A stretch of 64,000 bases of DNA from Halomonas sp. (GCF_029263665.1 NZ_JAJUFQ010000002.1:271510-335509); one strand, 5' to 3'. Shown: positions 40,907-53,617, counted from the first letter of the stretch. Numbers and translations: made by a program. Notes: generated from the letters alone by a model not told the origin.

Positions 40907-41764
40907 ATGCTTTCATATCAACATGCCTATCATGCCGGCAACTTCGCCGACGTTCACAAGCATATCTGCGTTTATTCTGTATCTGATTATCTGTTACGTA
41001 AAAAATCGTCCATTACGTTTGTTGATACTCACGCAGGTCGTGGCAGTTATCCTCTTGATGCAGCTGAAACAGAGAGGCTGCAGGAGTATCGAGAAGGGAT
41101 CGAGCGGTTATGGATGACGCGAGGTCAGCTGAACAATCCATTATTGATGGAATGGCTGGATGCCATTGCTAGCTTGCAGAGAGGCGTGAAGCTTGAGCGC
41201 TACCCAGGATCGCCCTGGTGGTTGGGGCATCGACTCAGGGAGCAGGATTACCTGACAGTGTTTGAGCTGCACCCTGGCGAACATCGTCATCTCAGTGAGG
41301 AAAGTGTGGTTCCGAAAGGGCGAGAAAAAGCGTTACACAGGGTATATGGAGATGGTCTGGCAGGGTTGGTCAAATCATTGCCGGTGACTACGCCACGGGT
41401 CTGCGCGTTGATCGATCCTTCATTCGAGCGCAAGGACGAATACCAGGAGGTCGTTGAAGCGATCATTCAGGCCATGCGCAAAGCACGCCACGCGGTGGTC
41501 ATGCTGTGGTATCCATTACTGCCGGCAGGGCGTCATCATGCCATGCTGGAGACGCTTGGAGACAGCGGTATCCGCAAGATCTGGCGTAGTGAAATCCTGC
41601 GTGAGCCAGTGGGGGAGTCCGCCCATGGCATGTACGGCAGTGGCATGCTGGTGATAAATCCACCGTGGGGGCTCGATGAGCGCCTTGGCCAGGCCTATGA
41701 ACACTGGTTGCCGCTACTGGGGGATCAGGCGCAGCACCGAGCCGAATGGCTGGTGGAAGAATGA
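40907..41764 (+). CDS. rlmJ: 23S rRNA (adenine2030-N6)-methyltransferase
   Basis: An RlmJ/YhiR-family protein of 285 residues. N-terminal M-L-S-Y-Q-H-A-Y-H-A-G-N-F-A-D-V-H-K-H and F-V-D-T-H-A-G-R-G-S-Y fit well. The catalytic D-P-P-Y motif of the family reads D-P-S-F here (L-I-D-P-S-F-E-R-K-D-E-Y), a notable substitution at the target-base pocket. The ATG at 40907 has no ribosome site but a TATAAT just upstream, so the message might be leaderless. Confidence 0.92.
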   Translation: MLSYQHAYHAGNFADVHKHICVYSVSDYLLRKKSSITFVDTHAGRGSYPLDAAETERLQEYREGIERLWMTRGQLNNPLLMEWLDAIASLQRGVKLERYPGSPWWLGHRLREQDYLTVFELHPGEHRHLSEESVVPKGREKALHRVYGDGLAGLVKSLPVTTPRVCALIDPSFERKDEYQEVVEAIIQAMRKARHAVVMLWYPLLPAGRHHAMLETLGDSGIRKIWRSEILREPVGESAHGMYGSGMLVINPPWGLDERLGQAYEHWLPLLGDQAQHRAEWLVEE

Positions 41765-41854
41765 ACAGCGATCACGATGATCCTCATGGATGTGGGAACG
41801 GCGATGGTTCGTCTGCAACGAGCATCGCCATTCATGAGGTGTTTCCCTGGATGT

Positions 41855-42208
41855 TCAAACATCCAGAATGGTTTCGAATCCACCGAAAATCATGCGTTTT
41901 CCATCGAACGGCATTTCGTCCATGAAGTCGTCCATTGCATTCTCGGCTTCCATGCGGGCAAAAGTATCGTCTCTGGCTTGCTTCGATGGAAACTCGATCC
42001 AACTGAACACTACCACTTCTCCGGGCTCGCTCTGTACAGCACGGGGAAAGTCGGTGATCTTGCCCTCGGGAACGTCGGTTCCCCAGGCCTCCACTATCCG
42101 TGTTGCTCCGTAACGCTTGAATACCTCCGCGGCACGAGCGGCAAGATCCCGGTAGGCCTCCCGGTTTTCTTCGGGTACTGCAACCACGAAACCTTCTACA
42201 TAGGCCAT
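41855..42208 (-). CDS. DUF1428 family protein (YbaA-like)
   Basis: A 117-residue protein of the DUF1428 family, small alpha/beta-barrel proteins of unknown function. M-A-Y-V-E-G-F-V-V-A-V-P, the A-W-G-T-D-V-P-E-G-K segment and the C-terminal F-D-G-K-R-M-I-F-G-G-F are family-like. Start ATG 42208 with a GGGGGG-rich ribosome site; the frame runs five codons further to 42223. Monocistronic and convergent with rlmJ. Confidence 0.85.
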   Translation of the reverse strand: MAYVEGFVVAVPEENREAYRDLAARAAEVFKRYGATRIVEAWGTDVPEGKITDFPRAVQSEPGEVVVFSWIEFPSKQARDDTFARMEAENAMDDFMDEMPFDGKRMIFGGFETILDV

Positions 42209-42269
42209 GACAAGGCCCCCCATGGAATGTGAATTTGGACGCTACAGAGAGTGTAGTTGCTATTGGCCT

Positions 42270-42459
42270 CTAGGCTCTGTCTGAAAAGTGTCTGTGCTCA
42301 GTCATGCGGCGTTGAGCCAACAGCCGAAGGCTGGCCAGAAGGGCGAGCGAAGCGAGTCAATCGGCCTCAAAATGCTCATTTACGATCAGTAAACTGCGCT
42401 TTTTCACCCGATTCTGCCTTGCCTGATCATCGCTCGCCGACTTTTGAGACAAGCCCTAG
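42270..42459. mobile_element. 190-bp MITE-like element flanked by CTAG
   Basis: CTAGGCTCTGTCTGAAAAGT (42270-42289) and, at the other end, ACTTTTGAGACAAGCCCTAG (42440-42459) form imperfect terminal inverted repeats, matching at 16 of 20 positions. Both ends carry CTAG, consistent with a four-base target duplication of the type made by IS5-group transposases. The interior has no convincing gene. I interpret it as a non-autonomous element mobilised in trans. Confidence 0.65.
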
Positions 42460-42768
42460 TACCTTGGCGTCTGGCTGGTTGCTTCATTCCTGAAAGGGGA
42501 TGACTGGCCATTCTTGTCACTGGTAGCCATCACCCTGGCCATGATCATGTTGTCTGGAGGGGCAGGGGGAGGAGCCATACGAGCAGAATACGCAGCAGTT
42601 GCCAGGTTTTGGGCTCAGCGTCTGACAACTGCTGGGGGCCGCAATCATCCTGGCTGGCGTATGGCTAGGCCAGAGAGCAGGGCGATATGCCCTATCCAGA
42701 AACAGCCGGGGAGAGGCTGCATGATGCACTTTGCTCCTCACGGCAGGATGGGCCTGAGTCGGGCATGA
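42460..42768 (+). pseudogene. Gene remnant abutting the MITE
   Basis: An open frame runs from the right edge of the element to 42768. Its first 50 codons read like a membrane protein (Y-L-G-V-W-L-V-A-S-F-L-K-G-D-D-W-P-F, then V-A-I-T-L-A-M-I-M-L), but it has no start codon or ribosome site, and the later part loses protein character. It may be the stump of a gene cut by the insertion. Parent family not recognised. Confidence 0.3.
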
Positions 42769-42779
42769 GCTTCTATCGG

Positions 42780-44150
42780 TCACTTGCCGATGCAGAAGCT
42801 ACCGAAGATTTCGCCCAACAGATCGTCTGCACTGAATTCCCCGGTGATTTCACCGAGGGCATGCTGAGCATCGCGCAGATCCTCTGCGAGCAACTCCCCA
42901 GCACCGTAGCCATGTAATTGAGCTTCGCCATTGTCCAGCGCTACTCGGGCGCGGTCGAGTGCATCGAGGTGGCGTCGACGGGCAGAGAAACGACCTTCTG
43001 TGGTGGACTGAAAGCCCATCACGGCCTTGAGATGCTCCTTGAGACTATCCACACCCTCTCCTGTATGCGCGGAGAGACGTACCGTTGGAGAGGTTGTGGA
43101 TAAGTCAATTCCAGAGGACTCTCCACTTTGGTCCACCTTGTTGCGCACTAGGGTCAAGCGTTCTGGCGCGGGGAGGCGTTCGACGAACTCCGGCCAGATG
43201 GCCATGGGATCGGAGGAGGAGGTGGTGTTGGCATCGACCAGCAGCAGCACCCGGTCAGCCTTTTCGATCTCGGCCCAGGCGCGGGCGACACCGATGCGCT
43301 CGACTTCATCAGGCGTGTCACGCAGGCCAGCGGTATCGATGATATGCAGGGGCATGCCATCGATATGGATATGCTCGCGCAGTACATCCCGGGTGGTGCC
43401 TTCAATATCGGTGACGATGGCGGTCTCCTGCTCGGTCAGCGCATTGAGCAGGCTCGACTTGCCGGCATTGGGGCGGCCGGCAATGACCACGCTCATCCCT
43501 TCCCGCATCAAGGCTCCCTGTCCGGCACTGGCACGAACTTCAGCCAGCTCCGCCATCAGGGCTGCGAGTTTGGCAGCGACGTGGCCATCGGCGAGAAAGT
43601 CGATTTCTTCTTCGGGAAAATCAATGGCCGCTTCCACATACATGCGCAGCTCGATCAGCCCTTGAACCAGGTGATGAACACGGGTGGAGAATTCACCCTG
43701 CAGTGAGCGCAAGGCGTTTTCTGCGGCTGTTCGTGAGCTGGCATCGATCAAGTCCGCAATGGCTTCGGCTTGGGCCAGGTCGAGCTTGTCATTGAGAAAG
43801 GCGCGCTCGGAGAACTCGCCAGGGCGTGCCAGGCGGGCTCCTAGCTCGATGCAGCGTTCCAGCAGCATGTCCATGATCACAGGGCCGCCATGTCCCTGAA
43901 GTTCAAGTACATCTTCGCCGGTGAAAGAATGAGGGCCCTCGAAGAACAGGGCAATACCCTCGTCGATGACGCCCTCTGCGCCCAGGAAAGGTCCGTAATA
44001 GGCTCTGCGTGGCTGGAGGGAATACCCCAGCATGGCGTTGGCAATCGTCGCGCAGGCGGGCCCTGAGACGCGAATGATGCCGACCCCGCCGCGTCCGGGA
44101 GGCGTAGCCAGGGCGGTGATGCTGTCCTGAGTGTAGAGAGGCTGGGGCAT
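42780..44150 (-). CDS. mnmE: tRNA modification GTPase MnmE
   Basis: Partners MnmG in forming cmnm5U34 in tRNA. The 456-residue protein has an N-terminal folate-binding domain ([19 protein letters not shown]), a helical domain with an inserted G domain, Walker [11 protein letters not shown] near residue 225 and D-T-A-G-L-R-D-T, and the invariant C-terminal C-I-G-K. Start ATG 44150. It is downstream of yidC in the usual order, but mnmG does not follow. A DnaA box (43095-43103, reverse) lies within the gene. Confidence 0.98.
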   Translation of the reverse strand: MPQPLYTQDSITALATPPGRGGVGIIRVSGPACATIANAMLGYSLQPRRAYYGPFLGAEGVIDEGIALFFEGPHSFTGEDVLELQGHGGPVIMDMLLERCIELGARLARPGEFSERAFLNDKLDLAQAEAIADLIDASSRTAAENALRSLQGEFSTRVHHLVQGLIELRMYVEAAIDFPEEEIDFLADGHVAAKLAALMAELAEVRASAGQGALMREGMSVVIAGRPNAGKSSLLNALTEQETAIVTDIEGTTRDVLREHIHIDGMPLHIIDTAGLRDTPDEVERIGVARAWAEIEKADRVLLLVDANTTSSSDPMAIWPEFVERLPAPERLTLVRNKVDQSGESSGIDLSTTSPTVRLSAHTGEGVDSLKEHLKAVMGFQSTTEGRFSARRRHLDALDRARVALDNGEAQLHGYGAGELLAEDLRDAQHALGEITGEFSADDLLGEIFGSFCIGK

Positions 44151-44227
44151 GGAAGAGGATTCCTTGAATACTGTGCCTATTTTCCTGGGGGAGGGGATTT
44201 TTTGCCAGTCCGGAGTGGCCTAGAAAC

Positions 44228-44251
44228 GAAAACCCCCCGCTAGGCGGGGGG
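44228..44251 (-). terminator. Terminator downstream of yidC
   Basis: CCCCCCGC (44233-44240) pairs with GCGGGGGG (44244-44251) around a TAG loop; leftwards a TTTT run follows. It separates yidC from mnmE, so mnmE probably has its own promoter. Confidence 0.85.
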
Positions 44252-44271
44252 CTGGAGCGTGCGGGGAAGGG

Positions 44272-45948
44272 TTACTTGGCTACCCCTTTGCCGACACTCG
44301 GGTCACTCTCGATCTTGCGGGTGATCAAGTACTGCTGAATGATCGAAATGCAGTTGTTGCATACCCAGTAGATCACCAGACCTGCGGGGAACCACAGGAA
44401 GAAGAAGGTGAAGACGATGGGCAGCAGCTTCATGATTTTCGCCTGCATGGGATCAGGAGGCGTCGGGTTGAGCAGTTGCTGAACGTACATTGAGACGCCC
44501 ATCAGGATCGGCAGGATGAAGTAAGGGTCCTTCACCGACAGGTCCTGAATCCACAGCATGAAGGGAGCATGGCGCAGCTCGACGGATTCCAGCAGCATCC
44601 AGTAGAGAGCGATGAACACTGGCATCTGTACCACGATCGGCAGGCAGCCACCCAGGGGGTTGATCTTTTCCTTCTGGTAGAACTTCATCATCTCCTGGGA
44701 CATCTTCTGGCGATCATCGCCGAAGCGTTCCTTGAGACGCTGCATTTCCGGGCCCAGTTTGCGCATGCGCGCCATGGAGCGGTAGGCCTTGGCCGACAGT
44801 GGCCACAGTGCCGTCTTGACCATGATGGTCAGGATGACGATGGACCAGCCCCAGTTACCGATCAGGCTGTGGATATGATCAAGCAGCCAGAACAATGGGT
44901 TGGCGATGAACCATAACCAACCGAAGTCGACCGTCAGCTCCAGGTTCGGGGCAATGGCTTCAAGGCGCTCCTGGACCTTGGGGCCCATGTAAAGCGTTGC
45001 GCCGAGAGTAGTATCTGCACCTGGTGCGACGGTTTCTGTCTGACCGGCGAAGGCGGCGACGTTACGATTCTGAGAATCGGTGGTCGCGTAGAACAGGTTC
45101 TGCTGTTTCTGGGAAGGAACCCAGGCAGAGGTGAAGTAGTGCTGGATGATGGCTACCCAGCCTCCTTCGGCTTCACGATTGCTGAACTTGTGCGCCTGGA
45201 TATCTTCGAAGCTGACCTTCTCGTAACGGTTATCCGGTGAAGAATAGGCTGCTCCGAGGAAGGACTTCATCCCCATCTTCGGACCAACGGATGGATCCGG
45301 CTGGCTGTCACGCACCAACTGGCCGATGAAGCGGGCCGTCACTGGCTTGTCACTGCCATTGTCCAACAGGTAAGAGACCTTCACCGCATAGTCATCACGA
45401 TTGAAGGTAAAGCGCTTGATGACGTCGACGCCATTGACCGTGGCCTTCATGTCCACGTTCATGGTGTCCTGGCCGTCAACAAGGCGGTATTCCGTCTTCT
45501 CGGGCGTGAAGGCGATACGGCCTGAGTGACCATCAATCTGCAAGCCGGAGCGCGCTACATAGTTGAGCGTATTGGTGCTGGCCAGCAGGACATAAGGTCG
45601 GTCACCATCCTGGCTCATCAGGTGCTCGGGCAGAGCGGCATAAACAACATCACCCCCCTGGGGGTCGATGCGCAGATCAAGCACATCAGTGACGACGGCG
45701 ACAAGATTACGCCCGTTGCTGACTGCTGCGTTGTCGGTAGTTGGGAGTTCTGCTGCGACGTCCTTATCGGCGCTTGGTGCGGCCAAGCCTTCGCCCGCAT
45801 TATCTGAGCCATCCTGGGAGGCATTGCTGGTGATCGCTGGAGCCTCCGGCGAACTGGGAGTCTGACCATAATCCTGGTTCCACTGCACCATGATCAGGTA
45901 AGCAAGCACCGCCAGGGGGATCAGTAGGAGTAGTCGTTTTACGTCCAT
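44272..45948 (-). CDS. yidC: Membrane protein insertase YidC
   Basis: A 558-residue Gram-negative-type YidC/Oxa1 insertase. It has an N-terminal membrane anchor (L-L-L-L-I-P-L-A-V-L-A-Y-L), a large periplasmic beta-sandwich domain (about residues 60-340), and the conserved five-helix insertase core from about 350 with G-N-W-G-W-S-I-V-I-L-T and G-G-C-L-P-I-V-V-Q-M-P-V-F-I-A-L-Y. It inserts Fo subunit c among others. Start ATG 45948. yidD, usually between rnpA and yidC, is not seen. Confidence 0.98.
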   Translation of the reverse strand: MDVKRLLLLIPLAVLAYLIMVQWNQDYGQTPSSPEAPAITSNASQDGSDNAGEGLAAPSADKDVAAELPTTDNAAVSNGRNLVAVVTDVLDLRIDPQGGDVVYAALPEHLMSQDGDRPYVLLASTNTLNYVARSGLQIDGHSGRIAFTPEKTEYRLVDGQDTMNVDMKATVNGVDVIKRFTFNRDDYAVKVSYLLDNGSDKPVTARFIGQLVRDSQPDPSVGPKMGMKSFLGAAYSSPDNRYEKVSFEDIQAHKFSNREAEGGWVAIIQHYFTSAWVPSQKQQNLFYATTDSQNRNVAAFAGQTETVAPGADTTLGATLYMGPKVQERLEAIAPNLELTVDFGWLWFIANPLFWLLDHIHSLIGNWGWSIVILTIMVKTALWPLSAKAYRSMARMRKLGPEMQRLKERFGDDRQKMSQEMMKFYQKEKINPLGGCLPIVVQMPVFIALYWMLLESVELRHAPFMLWIQDLSVKDPYFILPILMGVSMYVQQLLNPTPPDPMQAKIMKLLPIVFTFFFLWFPAGLVIYWVCNNCISIIQQYLITRKIESDPSVGKGVAK

Positions 45949-46018
45949 GAGGGGTCTGCCCGATGGGAAGTGAACAATCCAGTGGCGTCATGCGGGACGC
46001 CTACGTGAGATATGCGAA

Positions 46019-46037
46019 AGCCTGCCGGAGGCAGGCT
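46019..46037 (-). terminator. Hairpin between rnpA and yidC
   Basis: AGCCTGCC (46019-46026) pairs with GGCAGGCT (46030-46037) with a GGA loop. Only TT follows in the leftward direction, so it is a weak terminator or processing site in the 228-base rnpA-yidC gap. I see no gene in that gap. Confidence 0.5.
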
Positions 46038-46176
46038 GAATTCCGTACGCAGACATTCCGCGATAAAAGGTGAGACGTCAATGCTTGAAGCATCAGGCCC
46101 AATCATGCGCATTCAGATCACCAATGGCATCGAAGGAGCCCGGCAAGATCTACCCGCAATGCTATCTACCCCGATA

Positions 46177-46587
46177 CTAGGAGGCTGCGGGTGAGCGGGG
46201 AGCCGTCGAGGGGCGAGAGGGTCGGGTCGACTTCTCGGCCTCGCGCTCGAGGCGGCGCCACATGCCGAACAGCTGACGATGCAGAGTGTCGTTATCGACC
46301 TCGTTAACACCACGTCTGGCCAACAAGACGATATCCACAGCGGGTAGTCGATGCTGAGCATGGCGTACGGATTCGCGAGCCAGCCGTTTCAGGCGATTAC
46401 GATCAACGGCGCGGCGTACGTTCTTCTTGCTGAAAACAAGGCCCAGGCGCGGGTGACCCACTTCATTGGGGGTCGCCAACGCCATCAGGCCTTTGCCGTG
46501 GACCTTGTAGACCGCCTTATCAAAGACACGGCGATACTCCCCGGCAGTCAGCAAGCGGTAATGCCGGGGAAAGGCCAGACAGGTCAC
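46177..46587 (-). CDS. rnpA: Ribonuclease P protein component
   Basis: Protein subunit of RNase P, 136 residues. The RNR signature is R-R-A-V-D-R-N-R-L-K-R-L-A-R-E-S near residue 60, preceded by G-L-V-F-S-K-K. The C-terminal 15-20 residues are Ser/Pro/Arg-rich and longer than in E. coli (119 residues). Start is GTG at 46587 with AGGT upstream, 14 bases beyond the rpmH stop. Confidence 0.96.
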   Translation of the reverse strand: MTCLAFPRHYRLLTAGEYRRVFDKAVYKVHGKGLMALATPNEVGHPRLGLVFSKKNVRRAVDRNRLKRLARESVRHAQHRLPAVDIVLLARRGVNEVDNDTLHRQLFGMWRRLEREAEKSTRPSRPSTAPRSPAAS

Positions 46588-46601
46588 AGATGACCTGCTG
46601 A

Positions 46602-46736
46602 TCAGGCGCTCAGGCGCTTGCGGCCCTTGGCACGACGGCGTGCAAGAACGGCACGGCCGTTCTTAGTGGCCATACGGGCACGGAAGCCGTGCGTACGCTT
46701 ACGCTTGAGAACGCTCGGTTGGAAAGTGCGCTTCAT
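46602..46736 (-). CDS. rpmH: 50S ribosomal protein L34
   Basis: A 44-codon gene. It begins [19 protein letters not shown] and ends [10 protein letters not shown], an almost canonical L34. Start ATG 46736, stop TGA at 46602-46604. First gene of the rpmH-rnpA unit that diverges from dnaA across the origin region. Confidence 0.98.
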   Translation of the reverse strand: MKRTFQPSVLKRKRTHGFRARMATKNGRAVLARRRAKGRKRLSA

Positions 46737-46869
46737 AACTCATTAATCCCACAGTGGTTTTTTGGAACGGATAGATATCCAGATATGCCCGGAATCCGCT
46801 CAGGCCTCCGGGGGTATTCGGCTCAAGACCGGACATTCTAGTGATTTCAAACCATCCGCGCAATTGTCG

Positions 46870-47315
46870 AAAGCACTTTTTCCACAGGAGGTTTGAATCG
46901 GCGGGTTGTCTTGGTCGGGGCCGCTGCAAATGATCAGGAGAGGACAGTTGAAGAAACGAGGCCTGAAAGGATCGCTTTGGTGGCGTGTGGTACTGACGTT
47001 CATTTTGAGAAATGACCGGTCTCTTCAATAACTATTACTTAAAAGCTTTTCAAATAAACCTGTTATTATTACTGGGGATAATGATTGTGGATAAGTTGTT
47101 TTTCACTATTTCTTTCAACTCATTATAGAAATATTAAAAGTGTGGAGAACAGGTAGATCAATGGTGGAAGCAGCGTGGACGGCTTGTGTACAGTAAGCTT
47201 TTTTATCCACATCCGTTGGAGTGTCCTGGTTTTGTCCTCATGTTTCCAGGCCATCGAACAAGAAGTTGTCCACAGTAGTGAAAAGGTACCTTGGTCATGT
47301 GGATAACCCGGGCCT
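46870..47315. other. oriC: Origin of replication candidate between rpmH and dnaA
   Basis: Part of a 624-base gene-free stretch. Perfect DnaA boxes are at 47086-47094 (reverse), 47203-47211 (forward) and 47298-47306 (reverse). TTTTCCACA is at 46878-46886, and a one-mismatch TTGTCCACA at 47266-47274. An AT-rich segment at about 47020-47150 is a plausible unwinding element. The location between rpmH and dnaA is that of the pseudomonad origin. The box nearest dnaA may also serve dnaA autoregulation. Confidence 0.65.
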
Positions 47316-47360
47316 TGGGCGCTACAATGTGCGGTCGTTCTTCCAATCAAGGTAGCTCGT

Positions 47361-48836
47361 GTGTCGCTCGCTCTCTGGCAACAATGTCTGGAAACCCTTC
47401 AGGACGAATTGAATTCTCAGCAATTCAATACCTGGATCCGTCCGCTGCAAGCGGAAGAAGGTGATGCCAACCAGCTTCGGCTCTTGGCCCCCAACCGTTT
47501 TGTACGTGACTGGGTCAGTGACAAGTACGCCAAGCGCATCAGCGAATTAATGCGTGAGCTGTCTCCAGCCAAGCCGCCCAAGGTCATGCTGAGCGTTGGT
47601 AGCCGCCGAACGATGGCTCCTCAGCCTCAGACACGAGAGCTGGGCAATCCTGTTTCTGCGGGTGCAAACCGTGCTCCTGCCGTACGTACCTCTCCACGTG
47701 GCAATGACCTGGCGGATGAGCAGGAAATCGAGCAATTGCGTGAAGAGGCGGGTGAAACGCTGCGCTCACCAGCGGGCAGTGAGCGCCAGGTTCAGGTGGA
47801 GGGCAGTCTCAAGCACTCCAGTGGTCTGAATCCCAGTTTCACGTTCGAAACTTTTGTCGAGGGTAAGTCCAACCAACTGGCTCGTGCGGCTTCTCGTCAG
47901 GTGTCAGAGAATCCTGGCGGAGCCTATAACCCACTGTTCCTCTATGGTGGTGTTGGTCTGGGCAAGACGCACTTGATGCATGCGGTAGGCAATGCCCTGG
48001 CGGGAAGGCGGGAAAATGCCCGAGTGGTATACCTGCACTCGGAACGCTTTGTGGCAGACATGGTCAAGGCGTTGCAGCTCAATGCAATCAATGACTTCAA
48101 GCGTTTCTACCGTAGTGTCGATGCATTGCTGATCGACGATATTCAGTTTTTCGCCGGCAAGGAGCGCTCTCAGGAAGAGTTCTTCCATACATTCAATGCG
48201 TTGCTTGAAGGCGGTCAGCAGATGATATTGACCTCCGACCGCTATCCAAAGGAGATCAGCGGGGTGGAGGAGCGTCTCAAGTCCCGCTTTGGCTGGGGGC
48301 TGACTGTCGCCATCGAGCCGCCCGAGCTTGAAACTCGGGTCGCTATCCTGATGAAGAAAGCGGATCAGGCCAAGGTCGATTTGCCTCATGACGCTGCCTT
48401 CTTCATTGCCCAGAAGATCCGCTCCAATGTGCGGGAGTTGGAGGGTGCCCTGAAGAAGGTCATTGCCGATTCCCATTTCATGGGGAGGCCGATTACTCAG
48501 GACTTCATTCGTGAGTCGCTGAAGGATCTGCTGGCATTGCAGGATAAGCAGGTGGGGGTGGATAACATCCAGCGCACCGTAGCGGAATACTACAAGATCA
48601 AGCTGGCTGATTTGCTGTCCAAGCGGCGTTCGCGCTCTGTGGCAAGACCGCGTCAGGTTGCGATGGCTCTGGCCAAGGAACTCACCAACCACAGTCTTCC
48701 CGAGATTGGTGATGCTTTTGGTGGTCGTGATCACACCACCGTGCTGCATGCTTGCCGCAAGGTTCAGGCCCTGCAGGAAGAAAGCGCCGATATTCGTGAG
48801 GATTACAAGAACTTGCTGCGGCTGTTGACCAGCTGA
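47361..48836 (+). CDS. dnaA: Chromosomal replication initiator protein DnaA
   Basis: Origin-binding AAA+ initiator, 491 residues. Domain I begins [17 protein letters not shown] variable linker of about 80 residues follows. Domain III has Walker [10 protein letters not shown] and Walker [10 protein letters not shown], and domain IV has the DnaA-box-binding signature [12 protein letters not shown]. Start is GTG 47361 with AAGG upstream. dnaN follows after 63 bases. Confidence 0.99.
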   Translation: MSLALWQQCLETLQDELNSQQFNTWIRPLQAEEGDANQLRLLAPNRFVRDWVSDKYAKRISELMRELSPAKPPKVMLSVGSRRTMAPQPQTRELGNPVSAGANRAPAVRTSPRGNDLADEQEIEQLREEAGETLRSPAGSERQVQVEGSLKHSSGLNPSFTFETFVEGKSNQLARAASRQVSENPGGAYNPLFLYGGVGLGKTHLMHAVGNALAGRRENARVVYLHSERFVADMVKALQLNAINDFKRFYRSVDALLIDDIQFFAGKERSQEEFFHTFNALLEGGQQMILTSDRYPKEISGVEERLKSRFGWGLTVAIEPPELETRVAILMKKADQAKVDLPHDAAFFIAQKIRSNVRELEGALKKVIADSHFMGRPITQDFIRESLKDLLALQDKQVGVDNIQRTVAEYYKIKLADLLSKRRSRSVARPRQVAMALAKELTNHSLPEIGDAFGGRDHTTVLHACRKVQALQEESADIREDYKNLLRLLTS

Positions 48837-48899
48837 GCCTCACTCTGAGAGCAACAGGTCAAAGGTCTCAATCACTCCAGGACAAGAAGTGGAGCCGAC

Positions 48900-50003
48900 A
48901 TGAAATTTTCCATCTCCCGCGAAGCCTTGCTGCGCCCACTGACACTGGTCGCCGGCGTGGTGGAACGTCGCCAGACGCTGCCGGTGCTCTCCAATGTATT
49001 GATCAAGGTTGAGCAGGACGAAGTGGCCTTGACCGGCACCGATCTGGAAGTCGAACTGATTGGTCGCACGGTGGCCAGCCAGGTTGACGAGGCCGGAACG
49101 ATCACTGTTCCGGCGCGCAAGCTGATGGATATCTGTAAATCGTTGCCCGATCAGTCCGAGCTGCAGATCGCACTGGAAGGGGATCGTGCTGTGTTGCGCA
49201 GTGGACGCTCACGCTTCACGTTGTCCACGCTGCCAGCAGCAGAATTTCCCAATATTGAGGATAACCAGGGGAGTGTCGAGCTTGCCCTGCCGCGCGGCAC
49301 CCTCAAGCACCTGATTGATGCCACTTCCTTTGCCATGGCTCAGCAAGATGTGCGCTATTACTTGAATGGCTTGTTGCTGGAGTTTGCCCCGAACCTGGTT
49401 CGCACAGTGGCGACCGATGGTCACCGTCTGGCGGTTTGTTCGCGTTCAACGGAAGTCAGCCTGGATACAGCGCAGAAGTTGATTGTGCCGCGTAAGGGTG
49501 TGCTTGAACTGGTACGCCTACTGGATGATTCCGATGAGCCGGTCAGCCTGACCCTGGGCTCTACCCATATTCGTGCCCATACCGGTGACTTCACCTTTAC
49601 TTCCAAGCTGGTTGATGGAAAGTTCCCGGACTATGAGCGGGTGGTGCCTCGCAATGGCGACAAGGTGTTCATCGCCGAACGTTCTGAGTTGCGTCAGGTG
49701 CTTTCTCGAACCGCCATTTTGTCCAATGAGAAGTACCGAGGTGTACGCCTGAACCTGGAAGAGGGCAACCTCAAGGTCATGGCCAATAACCCGGAGCAGG
49801 AAGAAGCGGAAGAGAACATCTCCATCGAGTACAGCGGTGCTGCCATGGAAATTGGCTTCAATGTAGGTTACTTGATTGACGTGCTTAATGTGCTGGGGCA
49901 GGAGCGTGTACAGATGACGCTGGGTGATGCCAACAGTAGTGCGTTGATGGAGGAGCCGGGTGGCGGAGATGCGCTTTATGTGGTCATGCCGATGCGTCTG
50001 TAA
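48900..50003 (+). CDS. dnaN: DNA polymerase III beta sliding clamp
   Basis: Processivity clamp, 367 residues in the usual three-domain fold (E. coli 366). N-terminal M-K-F-S-I-S-R-E-A-L-L and V-V-E-R-R-Q-T-L-P-V-L-S-N-V-L, and C-terminal Y-V-V-M-P-M-R-L, are canonical. Start ATG 48900. It lies between dnaA and recF in one operon. Confidence 0.99.
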   Translation: MKFSISREALLRPLTLVAGVVERRQTLPVLSNVLIKVEQDEVALTGTDLEVELIGRTVASQVDEAGTITVPARKLMDICKSLPDQSELQIALEGDRAVLRSGRSRFTLSTLPAAEFPNIEDNQGSVELALPRGTLKHLIDATSFAMAQQDVRYYLNGLLLEFAPNLVRTVATDGHRLAVCSRSTEVSLDTAQKLIVPRKGVLELVRLLDDSDEPVSLTLGSTHIRAHTGDFTFTSKLVDGKFPDYERVVPRNGDKVFIAERSELRQVLSRTAILSNEKYRGVRLNLEEGNLKVMANNPEQEEAEENISIEYSGAAMEIGFNVGYLIDVLNVLGQERVQMTLGDANSSALMEEPGGGDALYVVMPMRL

Positions 50004-50036
50004 GGCGCATTTCATCAAGGGCCATTGAGTCTATTC

Positions 50037-53584
<3,548 letters not shown>

Positions 53585-53601
53585 TGGTCTGCCAAGCAAG
53601 A

Positions 53602-53617
53602 TGTTTCACGTGAAACA
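53602..53617. other. parS: parS site 3
   Basis: Perfect TGTTTCACGTGAAACA, 18 bases after the gyrB stop codon. Confidence 0.95.

Noticed and set aside
42257..42493. 78-codon plus-strand frame upstream of mnmE
   Set aside because: It reads through the MITE ends and has no protein-like composition.
46113..46361. 82-codon frame as a yidD candidate
   Set aside because: It overlaps rnpA and lacks the Cys-rich YidD pattern.
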